The notes under the pieces: generated by a model
What the model saw: only the letters and a program-made list of their open reading frames with translations
Databases searched by the model: none
What the model was told of the DNA's origin: nothing
Part shown: positions 7,443 to 16,845 of the stretch, one piece after another
How the letters are laid out: every line of letters begins with the position of its first letter
Numbering within the stretch: the stretch's first letter is position 1
Position numbers and translations under genes: made by a program
From: Marinilabiliaceae bacterium UBA5488
GTDB lineage: Bacteria > Bacteroidota > Bacteroidia > Bacteroidales > Marinilabiliaceae
NCBI GenBank assembly: GCA_002427105.1
Contig: DIPM01000010.1
Location: 131,567-169,891 of the forward strand
Direction of reading: 5' to 3'
Length of the DNA: 38,325 bases

Positions 7443-8432
7443 ATGAAGGAAATATCTTTCATCAATATCAACAAGAAGCGATGGTCTGCATTTGATGATC
7501 AAATCAGCAAAAAGGGCAGTATTTCGCCTGATGATTTGGCAAGTAACTATATTTTATTGACCGACGACCTTTCTTATGCCCGTACCTTTTATCCGGAATC
7601 GGGAGTTGTGTCTTATCTTAATTCTTTAAGCTCCAAGGCACATGCGCTTTTATACCGTAATAAGCGCGAAAAGAGCAATCGCCTGATAGGATTCTGGACC
7701 ACGGAGCTTCCTCTTACTCTTTATTCCGCTCGCAAAGACTTTTTAAGCGCCTTACTAATCTTTGTCGGAGCCTTCCTGCTGGGGCTTGTTTCTTCGATTG
7801 GGGAGAATGATTTTGTGAGGGTAATTTTGGGCGATGCCTACGTCAATATGACTCTCGACAATATCGCGAAAGGCGACCCTCTGGGAGTTTACGGGATGAG
7901 CAACCCTCTTCAGATGTTCTTCTTTATTGCTTATAATAATATTAGGGTGTCGATAATAGCCTTTTTGTTTGGAGTTTTTACACCGCTTGGTACTTCCATT
8001 ATTCTGGTAAGAAACGGAATTATGGTAGGTGCTTTTCTGTCTTTTTTCTTTCAGTTTTCCCTTGGAGAAGTGTCGGCGATGGCCGTCTTGCTTCATGGTA
8101 CTATCGAACTTTCGGCCATTGTTTTGGCCGGTGGAGCCGGGATTCTGATGGGTCGCAGTCTGTTGTTCCCGGGCACTTATAGCCGGAAGCATCAGTTTGT
8201 TAGAGGAGCAGTGGAAGGCAGCAAGATTATCATAGGGCTAATCCCCTTCTTTATCCTGGCTGCTATAATCGAAAGCTATGTAACCAGACATTACAATGAA
8301 ATGGCTGTCTGGCTTGAACTGGCTGTGATAGTTGTTTCCTTTGCCCTAATAGTTTTCTACTTTGTGATATATCCAATCATAGTACATAATAACATCCTAA
8401 AACAAAAAGATTATGAACAAACCACGGGTTGA
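7443..8432 (+). CDS. SpoIIM-like (DUF95) membrane protein
   Basis: The 329-residue protein has a soluble N-terminal region with YARTFYPESGVVSYLNSLSSKAH and ELPLTLYSARKDFLSALLIF, followed by five to six membrane helices. This is the layout of stage II sporulation protein M-like proteins (DUF95) that also occur in non-sporulating bacteria. Such members are commonly encoded beside RDD, DUF4129, MoxR and DUF58 genes, as here. SpoIIM proper is a scaffold in the Bacillus engulfment complex with peptidoglycan hydrolases; transferring that role to this protein is only a guess. It is first in the operon, and its end overlaps the next gene by 20 bases. Confidence 0.85.
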   Translation: MKEISFININKKRWSAFDDQISKKGSISPDDLASNYILLTDDLSYARTFYPESGVVSYLNSLSSKAHALLYRNKREKSNRLIGFWTTELPLTLYSARKDFLSALLIFVGAFLLGLVSSIGENDFVRVILGDAYVNMTLDNIAKGDPLGVYGMSNPLQMFFFIAYNNIRVSIIAFLFGVFTPLGTSIILVRNGIMVGAFLSFFFQFSLGEVSAMAVLLHGTIELSAIVLAGGAGILMGRSLLFPGTYSRKHQFVRGAVEGSKIIIGLIPFFILAAIIESYVTRHYNEMAVWLELAVIVVSFALIVFYFVIYPIIVHNNILKQKDYEQTTG

Positions 8433-9387
8433 ACTAAACAAAGAGCGTGATTTCTCAGACGTAATCAATGCCACTTTTGCTTTTATTATTCAAGAGATAA
8501 AAAGATATGGCAAAACAATTCTTTATTATGGAGGCATCCCTATCCTTTTAGCGGGAATTGCAGGGGCAGTTTTTTCGGGCGCCGAACTTTCCAATGTCTT
8601 CAGCCAGATGAGTTCAGGAGAGATCTCAGCTCATTCCCTGGGAGCTTCCTATCAGTTTAAGGTGCTGGCTGTGAATCTTTTAATTACAGTTGTGTATTTG
8701 TGTTTATCAGGTTTGACAGCTGCCTATATGGTGCTATATTCAGATCCGAGCCGTGAAGGTTTTGGGATTGCTGATGTATGGCTTCAATTTAAAGCCAAAT
8801 TTGTTAAACAGCTTTCATTCTACCTTCTTGTATTTCTGGTGGTAGCAGCTATTGCCATGGTATTTAGCTTTATTTTTATAGGTCTTGGTATCGGTGCAGG
8901 CTATGGAGGTAGCCGCCTTTTGCTGGCGCTTATGGTAATAGCAGTTATATTGTTGTTGCTCTTTTTTATTTATCTCTCTGTTCCACTATCTATGGCCAAT
9001 ATGGTTATCTATGCTGAAGATGTGGATTTGGGCAAGGTGTTTAAGCGTTGTCTTGATTTGATAAAAGGAAGCTGGTGGCAGAGCTTTGCCATAATACTTG
9101 TGATATACCTTATCTATAGTATTATAAGTTCCTTATTCTCTATCCCGGTGATGGTTTCAAGCATGGTAAAGGGCTTTGTTGCCGCTTCAGGAGGGGGATT
9201 TGATGCAGGGAATCTCAGTTTCACGATGGTTCTCACTTCACTGATAAGCACCTTAGGCTCTCTGCTTATTTATCCCATTTTAATAGTCGGAGTCGGGATT
9301 CAGTATTATAATTTGAAGGAAAAGACAGACAATGTGGGGCTGATTGAAAGGATCGCACAAATGTCTGATGATAATGGAGCAAACTGA
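8413..9387 (+). CDS. Polytopic membrane protein of the MoxR cluster
   Basis: A 324-residue protein with about six hydrophobic segments (near residues 36-60, 82-108, 130-160, 170-196, 223-250 and 275-303) and a short charged C-terminus. The N-terminus (LNKERDFSDVINATFAFIIQEIKRYGK) is soluble. I do not recognise a catalytic motif. The overall shape resembles the membrane proteins of unknown function found between SpoIIM-like and DUF4129 genes in Bacteroidota. The ATG lies inside the last codons of the SpoIIM-like gene, so translation is probably coupled and the two products may act together. Confidence 0.75.
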   Translation: MNKPRVELNKERDFSDVINATFAFIIQEIKRYGKTILYYGGIPILLAGIAGAVFSGAELSNVFSQMSSGEISAHSLGASYQFKVLAVNLLITVVYLCLSGLTAAYMVLYSDPSREGFGIADVWLQFKAKFVKQLSFYLLVFLVVAAIAMVFSFIFIGLGIGAGYGGSRLLLALMVIAVILLLLFFIYLSVPLSMANMVIYAEDVDLGKVFKRCLDLIKGSWWQSFAIILVIYLIYSIISSLFSIPVMVSSMVKGFVAASGGGFDAGNLSFTMVLTSLISTLGSLLIYPILIVGVGIQYYNLKEKTDNVGLIERIAQMSDDNGAN

Positions 9388-9435
9388 GTCAGCCTCCGGA
9401 TTGTAGAACAGGGAAGCGTTGATTAGACACAAAAG

Positions 9436-10149
9436 ATGAGCTATTTCAGATATTTACTTTTTGCAGTTTTTATATTCTCTTCGGCTGTTACAGGAACAGC
9501 CGAAGAGCTTCCGCCATGGGATGAAAACAGCTTGATAGAGTATCGGCAACCGCCTTATTCAGAAATAGAATCTCTGCGGCAGGATCCGCGTTATGATTAT
9601 GATATAGAAGGCAGACGCAGCGGCTGGTTTGCCAGGTTAATAATGATGCTTATAGATGCCTTTTCGCGGGGTATGGATGGCAATCCCTGGTTTAGATATG
9701 TGCTGCTTGGATTGCTACTGGTGGCTTTTGTGCTTTTTATCTTGCGCCTGCTTAATATTCCTATTGTTGGCTTTATCGAATTTGCCGGAAAGGGAAGAAG
9801 CACAGACTTGCTGTTCTCGTCGGGTGATGCATCGTCCATAGACGCCGACATGGAGAAGATGCTGGAAATGTATCGCGGCAATGGCGCCTATCGTGAAGCT
9901 GTGCGAATAATGTATCTGCTTACCCTTAGGAAGCTTGAGCGCAGAGGAGCAATAACTTTGCGTGACACTAAGACCAACCGCGATTACGTGCGCGAGATAT
10001 CAGATTTGAAGCTGCGCAGGAAGTTTAGCTCCCTGGTGAAAATATACGACTATGTATGGTTTGGAAGCTTCGACCCTGATGAAGAGCTGTTTGGGCAGAT
10101 TGAGGCCGACTTTGCCAGCGCATTGGCGCTTCAAAATGGGGGTCTATAG
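9436..10149 (+). CDS. DUF4129-domain protein
   Basis: The 237-residue protein has a signal peptide (ending VTGTAEE), an extracytoplasmic stretch of about 65 residues, one membrane helix (YVLLGLLLVAFVLFILRLL, near 87-105) and a cytoplasmic C-terminal domain. That domain carries the DUF4129 pattern: YREAVRIMYLLTLRKLERRG, then TNRDYVREI, then IYDYVWFGSF. In other bacteria DUF4129 is often the tail of a transglutaminase-like protein; here it stands alone. It is thought to work with the MoxR/DUF58 products, but the mechanism is unknown. The next gene begins two bases after the stop. Confidence 0.8.
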   Translation: MSYFRYLLFAVFIFSSAVTGTAEELPPWDENSLIEYRQPPYSEIESLRQDPRYDYDIEGRRSGWFARLIMMLIDAFSRGMDGNPWFRYVLLGLLLVAFVLFILRLLNIPIVGFIEFAGKGRSTDLLFSSGDASSIDADMEKMLEMYRGNGAYREAVRIMYLLTLRKLERRGAITLRDTKTNRDYVREISDLKLRRKFSSLVKIYDYVWFGSFDPDEELFGQIEADFASALALQNGGL

Positions 10150-10151
10150 TT

Positions 10152-11351
10152 ATGGCGAGCGACAAGAAACGATTTCAAATGATGAGCTTTATCCTAATTA
10201 TTGGGCTTATTGTTATGGTCGCGGCTATAATATACTCGCCAAAGAAGGTTGACTGGCGTCCAAGTTACTCGAAGCGTCATTCGCTACCACTGGGCATGGA
10301 TTTGGTCTTTAAGGTGTCAGAAAAGTTGTTTCCCGGCAAGGATTTAGTGGTAGTTCATCGTGGCGTGGCAGATTTTTTTGGTGAAGAGCTTCCTTCAAAT
10401 AGTAATTTTTTGCTTGTTAATGATTTGCTTGAGATAGAGCAGAAAGACTGGAGTAAGCTTATGCAGGCTGTTGAAGCCGGCAATATGGTATTTATGGCAG
10501 CAGATCGCTTTTCGCAGAATATAGTTGACTCGCTGGGGATTGATATTCGTTACGCAGAGCCGCTTCCTTTGGAGATACTTAGCGATTCGGTAGGTTTTAA
10601 TTTTGCTAATCGCAGACTCAAGGTGGCCGGCAACTTCTGGTATTCGCAAGCTGTCACGAATAATCGTTTTGTGCATTATGATAGCTTAAGGACTACAGTG
10701 TTGGGCTACAATAACAAAGGCGCTACAAACTACATTAGGGTGAAGCATGGTCAGGGGTTTTTCTATATTAATTGCAATCCTATTGTTTTTACCAATTATC
10801 ATCTATTAGATAGAAGCAACAGCGATTATATCTTCCGGGCCTTGTCTTATCTGCCTGTTGCCACTACCTACTGGGACGAGAAGTACAAGTCGGGCGCTCC
10901 AGCCCTGGTGTCAGAAATGGGATACATCTTAAACAATCGGGAATTACGCATAGCCTGGTATCTTTTTCTTAGCGGCGTAATCTTATATTTTGTATTCCAG
11001 GGCAAGCGCAAGCAACGCCCCATCCTTGTGATAAATTCTCCTTCCAACAGTTCGCTTGATTTTGTTGAGAGTGTAGCCCGTCTTTATTATATCAATGGCG
11101 ATCATCTTAATATTGCTAAAAAGCGCTACCTATATTTTTTAGACTTTTTGAGAAGCAAATTGTTCCTTGACACCTCGCTCCATGAAAGCAGGTTGATAGA
11201 GGAATGTTCGCGCAAGTCGGGAGTTCCCGAGCGCACCTTCGCGTCCATTTTTCGCATGGCGCGAAATATGGACAAGGTCGATAAGATTACCCTTGAAGAC
11301 CTTCATCAGTTTAACCGGCAACTAGAATTCTTTTATAAAAATTGCAATTAG
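10152..11351 (+). CDS. DUF4350-domain membrane protein
   Basis: The 399-residue protein has an N-terminal helix (SFILIIGLIVMVAAIIYSP), an extracytoplasmic DUF4350 domain and a second helix (IAWYLFLSGVILYFVF, near 273-290). A cytoplasmic tail of about 105 residues follows, with SLDFVESVARLYYINGDHLNIAKKRY and a C-terminal helical part. The DUF4350 domain here begins YSKRHSLPLGMDLVFKVSEKLFPGKDL and resembles a GATase-like fold with no catalytic Cys that I can see. It sits between DUF4129 and MoxR with two-base gaps on each side, so it is in one operon and probably one complex. Function is unknown. Confidence 0.8.
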   Translation: MASDKKRFQMMSFILIIGLIVMVAAIIYSPKKVDWRPSYSKRHSLPLGMDLVFKVSEKLFPGKDLVVVHRGVADFFGEELPSNSNFLLVNDLLEIEQKDWSKLMQAVEAGNMVFMAADRFSQNIVDSLGIDIRYAEPLPLEILSDSVGFNFANRRLKVAGNFWYSQAVTNNRFVHYDSLRTTVLGYNNKGATNYIRVKHGQGFFYINCNPIVFTNYHLLDRSNSDYIFRALSYLPVATTYWDEKYKSGAPALVSEMGYILNNRELRIAWYLFLSGVILYFVFQGKRKQRPILVINSPSNSSLDFVESVARLYYINGDHLNIAKKRYLYFLDFLRSKLFLDTSLHESRLIEECSRKSGVPERTFASIFRMARNMDKVDKITLEDLHQFNRQLEFFYKNCN

Positions 11352-11353
11352 AT

Positions 11354-12361
11354 ATGGAACAATCAGAGAATTACGATGATAACAACACCGGCCTTCCTTT
11401 TGAGAGCCGACTAAAAGTGCAGGAGCTTAATCACCTGGCTTATCGTATCCGAAATGAACTTTCAAAGGTTATCGTTGGTCAGGAACGCGTTCTGGATCTT
11501 CTTTTGACTGCCCTGCTGGCCAATGGGCACGTGTTAATCGAAGGAGTGCCGGGTGTTGCAAAAACGCTTATTGCAAAATTATTGTCTAAGTGTATAGACA
11601 CCGGGTTTTCACGTATTCAGTTTACTCCTGATTTGATGCCATCGGATGTATTGGGTAATACGGTTTTCAATTCGGCCAACTCATCTTTTGAATTTAGACC
11701 GGGTCCGGTTTTCTCTAATATGATTTTGATAGATGAGGTTAACCGGGCTCCTGCCAAGACGCAGTCAGCCCTTTTCGAGCTGATGGAGGAAAGACAGGTG
11801 ACCATTGATGGAACTACCCGTTTGATGGCCGCTCCTTTTATGGTTCTGGCTACACAAAATCCTGTTGAGCATGAGGGAACCTACCGCTTGCCGGAGGCCC
11901 AGCTGGATCGTTTTCTCTTCAAAATCAATATTGATTATCCCAGTCTTGAACAAGAGATAGCCATGCTACATAATGCAGGTTTAAGGGGCGGGGCTAAGGA
12001 GATAGATCAGGTAGGAGCGGTAGTTAAAGAAAGCGAGATTCTGGAGTTTCAGGAATTGGTTCACCATGTGTTGGTTGACCCTCAACTTATACGCTATATT
12101 GCAACAATTGTGGAGAAGACTCGTAACCACAGCTCCCTTTATTTGGGCGCCAGTCCTCGTGCATCTCTGTGGATCTTGAAGGCCGCAAAGGCCTTTGCAG
12201 CCCTTGAGGGTCGCGACTTTGTCACTCCGGAGGATATTCAGGAGGTTTTATTTCCGGTTCTGATTCACCGGGTTATATTAAGTCCCGAGAAGGAGATGGA
12301 AGGAGTAAGACCTCAGGCAGTAATCAGGCAAATAGTTGATTCTGTTGAAGTTCCCCGCTAG
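11354..12361 (+). CDS. MoxR-family AAA+ ATPase
   Basis: The 335-residue ATPase has Walker A GVPGVAKT at residues 64-71, Walker B MILIDEVN near 123-130, the NRAPAKTQSALFELMEE segment, sensor 1 (MVLATQNP) and the MoxR-typical LPEAQLDRFLFKI. MoxR ATPases act as chaperones for metal or cofactor insertion or for assembly of complexes, usually with DUF58 and VWA-domain partners. The DUF58 partner lies 24 bases downstream. A TTG start at 11342 would overlap DUF4350; the ATG at 11354, two bases after that stop, is preferred. No VWA protein is seen in the cluster. Confidence 0.93.
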   Translation: MEQSENYDDNNTGLPFESRLKVQELNHLAYRIRNELSKVIVGQERVLDLLLTALLANGHVLIEGVPGVAKTLIAKLLSKCIDTGFSRIQFTPDLMPSDVLGNTVFNSANSSFEFRPGPVFSNMILIDEVNRAPAKTQSALFELMEERQVTIDGTTRLMAAPFMVLATQNPVEHEGTYRLPEAQLDRFLFKINIDYPSLEQEIAMLHNAGLRGGAKEIDQVGAVVKESEILEFQELVHHVLVDPQLIRYIATIVEKTRNHSSLYLGASPRASLWILKAAKAFAALEGRDFVTPEDIQEVLFPVLIHRVILSPEKEMEGVRPQAVIRQIVDSVEVPR

Positions 12362-12385
12362 TATTTGTATAAAAACGGATAGGAA

Positions 12386-13726
12386 GTGAAAGTGCCATTT
12401 AAGTCGGTCTATACCAATAAGTTGTTCTATAATCTATTGTGGAGCCTGGTTGTTTTGTTTGTAATCGCCTTCCTATGGAAGCCCTTCTTCGCGATTGCCA
12501 TGCTCGCCCTCATGGCTTTTATCGGCGCGGCTCTGGTTGATTTGCTCATGTTGTATCCCAAGGATGGTGATAAGCATATCTTAGCAAAGCGAAGTCTCCC
12601 GGAGAAATTTTCCAACGGCGACCTTAACCGTGTTACAATCACTGTAGAAAGCCACTTTCCCTATCCCGTCAAGCTCAGTATTATTGATGAGCTGCCGCCA
12701 CAATTTCAGATTAGAGACTTCGACCTTAGCGCAAACCTGCAATCAGGCAAGCCCTTAGTTAAGAGCTACAGCCTGCGACCTGTGGAGCGGGGCGAGTACG
12801 AGTTTGGGGCTCTTAATATTTATGCAAGAGCCAAAGTGGGCTTTTTTAGCAGGCGCTATCGCTTTGACAGCGGAGCTTCGATAAAGGTCTATCCTTCATT
12901 TATACAGATGAAGCGTTATGAGATAATGGCTATCAGCAACCGCTTAAGCGAGATAGGAGTAAAAAAAATCCGAAGAATAGGCCATCATAGCGAATTTGAC
13001 CAGATTCGCGATTACATTAAGGGTGATGATATCCGGACAATAAATTGGAAGGCAACGGCGCGCATGGCGAATCTGATGGTTAACCAGTATCAGGACGAGA
13101 GATCTCAACAGGTGTTTTGCATGATTGATATGGGGCGTACGATGAAGATGCCCTTTGACGGGATTACTTTGCTCGATTATGCTATCAACACATCTTTGAT
13201 AATCTCGAATATTGCATTGCTTAAACATGATAAAACGGGCTTAGTCAGCTTTGATGATAAGATTAGGGCAATGCTGCCGGCCCGGGGTGAGGGCAAGCAT
13301 CTTCAGGCCATAATGGAGGTATTGTATAATCAGAAAAGCAGTTTTGCCGAACATAATATCGAGGCTCTTTACAGTCTGGTGAGGAATAAAATCCATCAAC
13401 GCAGTCTTTTTATTTTATTCACCAATTTTGAGAGTCTGGAATCAGCTAAACGTGACATTAGCCTGTTGGCCAAGCTTGCATCCAAGCATCTTTTGATGGT
13501 TGTATTCTTTGAGAATGATGAAATAATAAGAATGATTAATCACGGGGCGGAGGATGCTGAAGAGATATATAAGCAAGCCATTGCCGAGAAGTTTGTTTAT
13601 GATAAAAAACAGATAGTGAAGGAGCTTGAGCGAAGCGGAATATATGCTTTGTTGACCAAGCCCGAGCAGCTTACCGTAGATACAATGAACCGCTATCTCG
13701 AATTCAAATCGAGAGGACTGCTCTAA
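12386..13726 (+). CDS. DUF58-domain protein, MoxR partner
   Basis: The 446-residue protein has two N-terminal hydrophobic helices (FYNLLWSLVVLFVIAFLW and AIAMLALMAFIGAALVDLL), an Ig-like beta region, and a DUF58 domain with GDDIRTINWKATARMANLMV near residues 213-232, then a VWA-like fold (VFCMIDMGRTM). DUF58 proteins are regular partners of MoxR ATPases. The GTG start at 12386 is preceded by AGGAA; a GTG two codons later is possible. It is the last gene of the plus-strand run. No convincing hairpin terminator follows in the 158-base gap. Confidence 0.88.
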   Translation: MKVPFKSVYTNKLFYNLLWSLVVLFVIAFLWKPFFAIAMLALMAFIGAALVDLLMLYPKDGDKHILAKRSLPEKFSNGDLNRVTITVESHFPYPVKLSIIDELPPQFQIRDFDLSANLQSGKPLVKSYSLRPVERGEYEFGALNIYARAKVGFFSRRYRFDSGASIKVYPSFIQMKRYEIMAISNRLSEIGVKKIRRIGHHSEFDQIRDYIKGDDIRTINWKATARMANLMVNQYQDERSQQVFCMIDMGRTMKMPFDGITLLDYAINTSLIISNIALLKHDKTGLVSFDDKIRAMLPARGEGKHLQAIMEVLYNQKSSFAEHNIEALYSLVRNKIHQRSLFILFTNFESLESAKRDISLLAKLASKHLLMVVFFENDEIIRMINHGAEDAEEIYKQAIAEKFVYDKKQIVKELERSGIYALLTKPEQLTVDTMNRYLEFKSRGLL

Positions 13727-13884
13727 GCTCATCTTTTCAATTTTTCTCTTCCATGGTCTCGGTTCTTTAGTCCGACGCTTTAATCATTTTTTACATCTCT
13801 TGGGCATTTTTCTTTGTTAGGAATTTAGCTTTAACGCCTTAAAATGGCTAACTTTTGACTTTGATTTTTTACTAGTTCTAATTT

Positions 13885-16143
13885 ATGACAAGGCGCTTTA
13901 TAATTAGCTTATGCTTTTTGATTCTTCCTTTTTTACTCTTGGCTGCCGGGGGAGAGCGACCGAAGGTTGGTCTGGTGCTTAGTGGTGGAGGGGCAAAGGG
14001 TCTTGCGCATATAGGAGTGCTTAAAGTGTTGGAGGAGGCGGGTATCCGTCCCGACTATATAACGGGTACTAGTATGGGCAGCATAATTGGCGGCCTTTAT
14101 GCCATTGGTTATTCGGCTGCAGAGCTCGATTCGATTGTAACGTCCCTCAACTGGAGCCTCTTGCTTTCTGACCGTATTCCTCTTTCTAATGTTATTCCCG
14201 AAGAGAAGCTTGATTATCATCGCTTTCATGTAGAGCTTGACATAAAAAAGGATGGCTTGGTAGCTCCTGTGGGACTAATTGGCGGTCAATCTATCTCGGA
14301 GCTTTTGTCGCGTTTATCGGCGCACGTCGCAGGAATCGAGTCTTTTGATGATTATCCTATTCCTTTCAGGAGCGTGGCCGCCGATTTGCTTACCGGCGAG
14401 CAGGTTGTTTTCGACAGTGGCAGTTTCTCGACAGCGCTTCGTGCCAGTATGTCAATTCCCTCTGTATTTTCACCTGTTGAATTGGACACTCTCTACCTGA
14501 TTGATGGCGGTGTGCTTAATAACTTCCCGGTTGATATTTGCCTGGATATGGGAGCAGACATAATAATCGGTGTAAATGTAGGCAATGCCGACAGAGTGCC
14601 AATGAGCGAGCTCGGTTCGATTATTAGTGTGCTTTCTGCCTCGGCAATGATAGGCAACAGTGCTAACAACCGAAGTCAGTTACCTCTTGTTGATGTTTTA
14701 ATTTCGCCTGATTTGTCACTGTATAATGTAGCAAGTTTTTTTAATGGCCCTCAGATTATTCAAAAAGGAGAGGAAGCTGCAAGGGAGAGCTTTCATCTGA
14801 TAGATTCTCTGGCCGTTATGCTCAACAGTATGGGCGAAGCCAAGCCCTTGATAGTTCCCCCCGACCCGGGGTCTTATATTATTTCCGAGATACAGACGGT
14901 AGGACTTGAAAATGTAAGTCGTCGTTTTTTCCTTTCCGGGCTGCAAATTGCTGTTGGCGACACAATTGATTTTGATATTTTGGAACATGGGGTTAGTCGT
15001 TTGATGGGAACAAGGTATTTTGAATCGCTTACTTATGATCTTAAGCCGGGTGATGAGGGCTATGTTTTAAAGCTAACTGCCAATGAGTCAGCGCGGGCTA
15101 AGTTTAAGTTTTCGCTTCACTATGATAATGAGAACAGGGCAGGGATTTTGGCAAATATTACCCTGAGGAATATTTTGCTGAGGGGAAACCGTATGAGTAC
15201 TACTTTTGATATTTCCGAGCGACCCCGCTTCAACCTGTCATTAATAAACTACCACGGAGAAAACCATTTGACCGGTTCTCGCCTGGATTTAAATTGGGAG
15301 AGGAGTAATTTCCCGGTATATCTTGACGACGGCGCTGTTTACGGGAGTTTTTTTCATAATTACACTGATATCTCCTTTGGTATAATGTCATCGATAGATA
15401 CAAAATGGGAAATCGACGCCTACCTTGAGTATGAGCGCAGCATGATGCACAGTCAGACCGGCATGTACGAGTTGTTCTCTTCGGGAATTAATAAGTTTGG
15501 TAACGTTTTCATTTCAGCCAATTTCAACGCTTATTATAATACCCTTAACAGACGCTTTTTCCCGACCTCGGGCAATGAGGCTTTTATCAGGTATAGGTTT
15601 TATATTGACAGTCGCGCTGTTTATCATGGCGATGAGCATGCTCGTGATTTGGTTGCAGAGGCAATTGAGCCGGCAAACAGGCACTTTTTCGAATTGTCGG
15701 GATCCTTTCAGAAGTTTATCAGGTTAAGCAGAAAATGGGTCGTTTCACCCCGTGTTCAGGCAAATTACTCAGATATGCAGCTTCCCTTGCCCGGTCGCGA
15801 TTTTGTGGGAGGTATGCCGTTCCAACGCCGCTCCAACGAGGTTAGTTTTGTGGGGATGTCGTCTCGCGAAAAAGTGGTTCAGAATTATATCCTCGCACAG
15901 CTCAATCTTCGTTATCGCTTTAGGCGCAATCTGAATATAACCGGAGTTGCCAATGGGATGATGTCTTTTAATGGCGACGGTCCGGAGCTTTTAGGCTTCC
16001 TGTCGGCCAAGGATGAGAAGATTTTGGGATATGGCTTACTCCTTGAGTATGATAGCGTAATTGGTCCGGTTCAGTTGGGGGTGTCCAACAGCAATATGAA
16101 CAGGGGATTCAGATGGTACGTTGGATTGGGCTATCCGTTTTAG
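13885..16143 (+). CDS. Patatin-like phospholipase fused to outer-membrane beta-barrel
   Basis: This 752-residue exported protein has a signal peptide (residues 1-21). Its patatin domain carries the oxyanion loop GGGAKG at 34-39, the catalytic Ser63 in GTSMG and the catalytic Asp207 in DGGVLNNFP. A POTRA-like segment follows (about 335-410, ISEIQTVGLENVSRRFF), then a C-terminal part of alternating beta strands resembling the BamA/surface-antigen barrel and ending in Phe (YVGLGYPF). The arrangement is that of PlpD-type (type Vd) autotransporters: a surface or released lipase with its own POTRA and barrel. Whether the patatin domain is released is unknown. The gene ends eight bases from the convergent ispD. 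Confidence 0.88.
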   Translation: MTRRFIISLCFLILPFLLLAAGGERPKVGLVLSGGGAKGLAHIGVLKVLEEAGIRPDYITGTSMGSIIGGLYAIGYSAAELDSIVTSLNWSLLLSDRIPLSNVIPEEKLDYHRFHVELDIKKDGLVAPVGLIGGQSISELLSRLSAHVAGIESFDDYPIPFRSVAADLLTGEQVVFDSGSFSTALRASMSIPSVFSPVELDTLYLIDGGVLNNFPVDICLDMGADIIIGVNVGNADRVPMSELGSIISVLSASAMIGNSANNRSQLPLVDVLISPDLSLYNVASFFNGPQIIQKGEEAARESFHLIDSLAVMLNSMGEAKPLIVPPDPGSYIISEIQTVGLENVSRRFFLSGLQIAVGDTIDFDILEHGVSRLMGTRYFESLTYDLKPGDEGYVLKLTANESARAKFKFSLHYDNENRAGILANITLRNILLRGNRMSTTFDISERPRFNLSLINYHGENHLTGSRLDLNWERSNFPVYLDDGAVYGSFFHNYTDISFGIMSSIDTKWEIDAYLEYERSMMHSQTGMYELFSSGINKFGNVFISANFNAYYNTLNRRFFPTSGNEAFIRYRFYIDSRAVYHGDEHARDLVAEAIEPANRHFFELSGSFQKFIRLSRKWVVSPRVQANYSDMQLPLPGRDFVGGMPFQRRSNEVSFVGMSSREKVVQNYILAQLNLRYRFRRNLNITGVANGMMSFNGDGPELLGFLSAKDEKILGYGLLLEYDSVIGPVQLGVSNSNMNRGFRWYVGLGYPF

Positions 16144-16151
16144 TCTATATT

Positions 16152-16829
16152 CTAGTCTTTTTGTTGAGATACTAGCGTTTGTGCAAGCAGCAAATCGAAG
16201 GGAGTGGTTATTTTTATGTTTTCAATATTTCCCTCAACCAGTTCAATTTTGTGAGCCATATCTTCAACAACCGAGGCATCGTCGGTAAATGAGGCTTTGT
16301 GTTTTGCCCTATAGGCCTGCTTCAGAAGGTCGGTTCTAAACACCTGAGGCGTCTGTACCAGCCTGTAGTTATCGCGCAGCCTGGCAATTGAGTTACCTTC
16401 CTTGACTTCGCGAAGCGAGTCAAGCGGCCGGGTCACGGGAATAGCAGCGCCGAATTTCGAGGCTGCCAGGTAGCATTTCCTTATGGTTTCAAGCGAAACA
16501 AAAGGACGAACTCCGTCGTGAACTCCCGTAAGTCCTGACGGGTCAGTGATGCTGTCAAGGGCATTTGAAACAGAATGAAATCGTGTCTCGCCCCCATCAA
16601 CTATTGCATGAGGAATATTGAAGTTGCATTCGCGGCATAGCTTATTCCAGTATTCACGCTGTTCGGCCGGCAGTGCCACCACAATATTAATGTTGGGGTC
16701 GAAACCATAAAACCTCTCGATAGTGAGCATCAGAATAGCTTTGCCTGCTAGCGGCAAAAACTGTTTGGGTATAGGCTCGCCCATTCTAAGGCCTTTTCCG
16801 CCTGCAACTATTATTATATTGTCGGCCAT
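16152..16829 (-). CDS. ispD: 2-C-methyl-D-erythritol 4-phosphate cytidylyltransferase
   Basis: The 225-residue enzyme joins CTP and MEP to give CDP-ME in the non-mevalonate isoprenoid pathway. The nucleotide-binding loop VAGGKGLRMG is at the N-terminus, with PKQFLPLAGK after it. The conserved HDGVRPFVS and TPQVFRTDLLKQAY follow, then FTDDASVVE. The ATG at 16829 gives the family's normal start; a TTG at 16841 would add four residues. It lies 16 bases after the acyl-CoA ligase on the same strand and is probably co-transcribed. Confidence 0.93.
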   Translation of the reverse strand: MADNIIIVAGGKGLRMGEPIPKQFLPLAGKAILMLTIERFYGFDPNINIVVALPAEQREYWNKLCRECNFNIPHAIVDGGETRFHSVSNALDSITDPSGLTGVHDGVRPFVSLETIRKCYLAASKFGAAIPVTRPLDSLREVKEGNSIARLRDNYRLVQTPQVFRTDLLKQAYRAKHKASFTDDASVVEDMAHKIELVEGNIENIKITTPFDLLLAQTLVSQQKD

Positions 16830-16845
16830 GCTATCTTCCAAGTGT

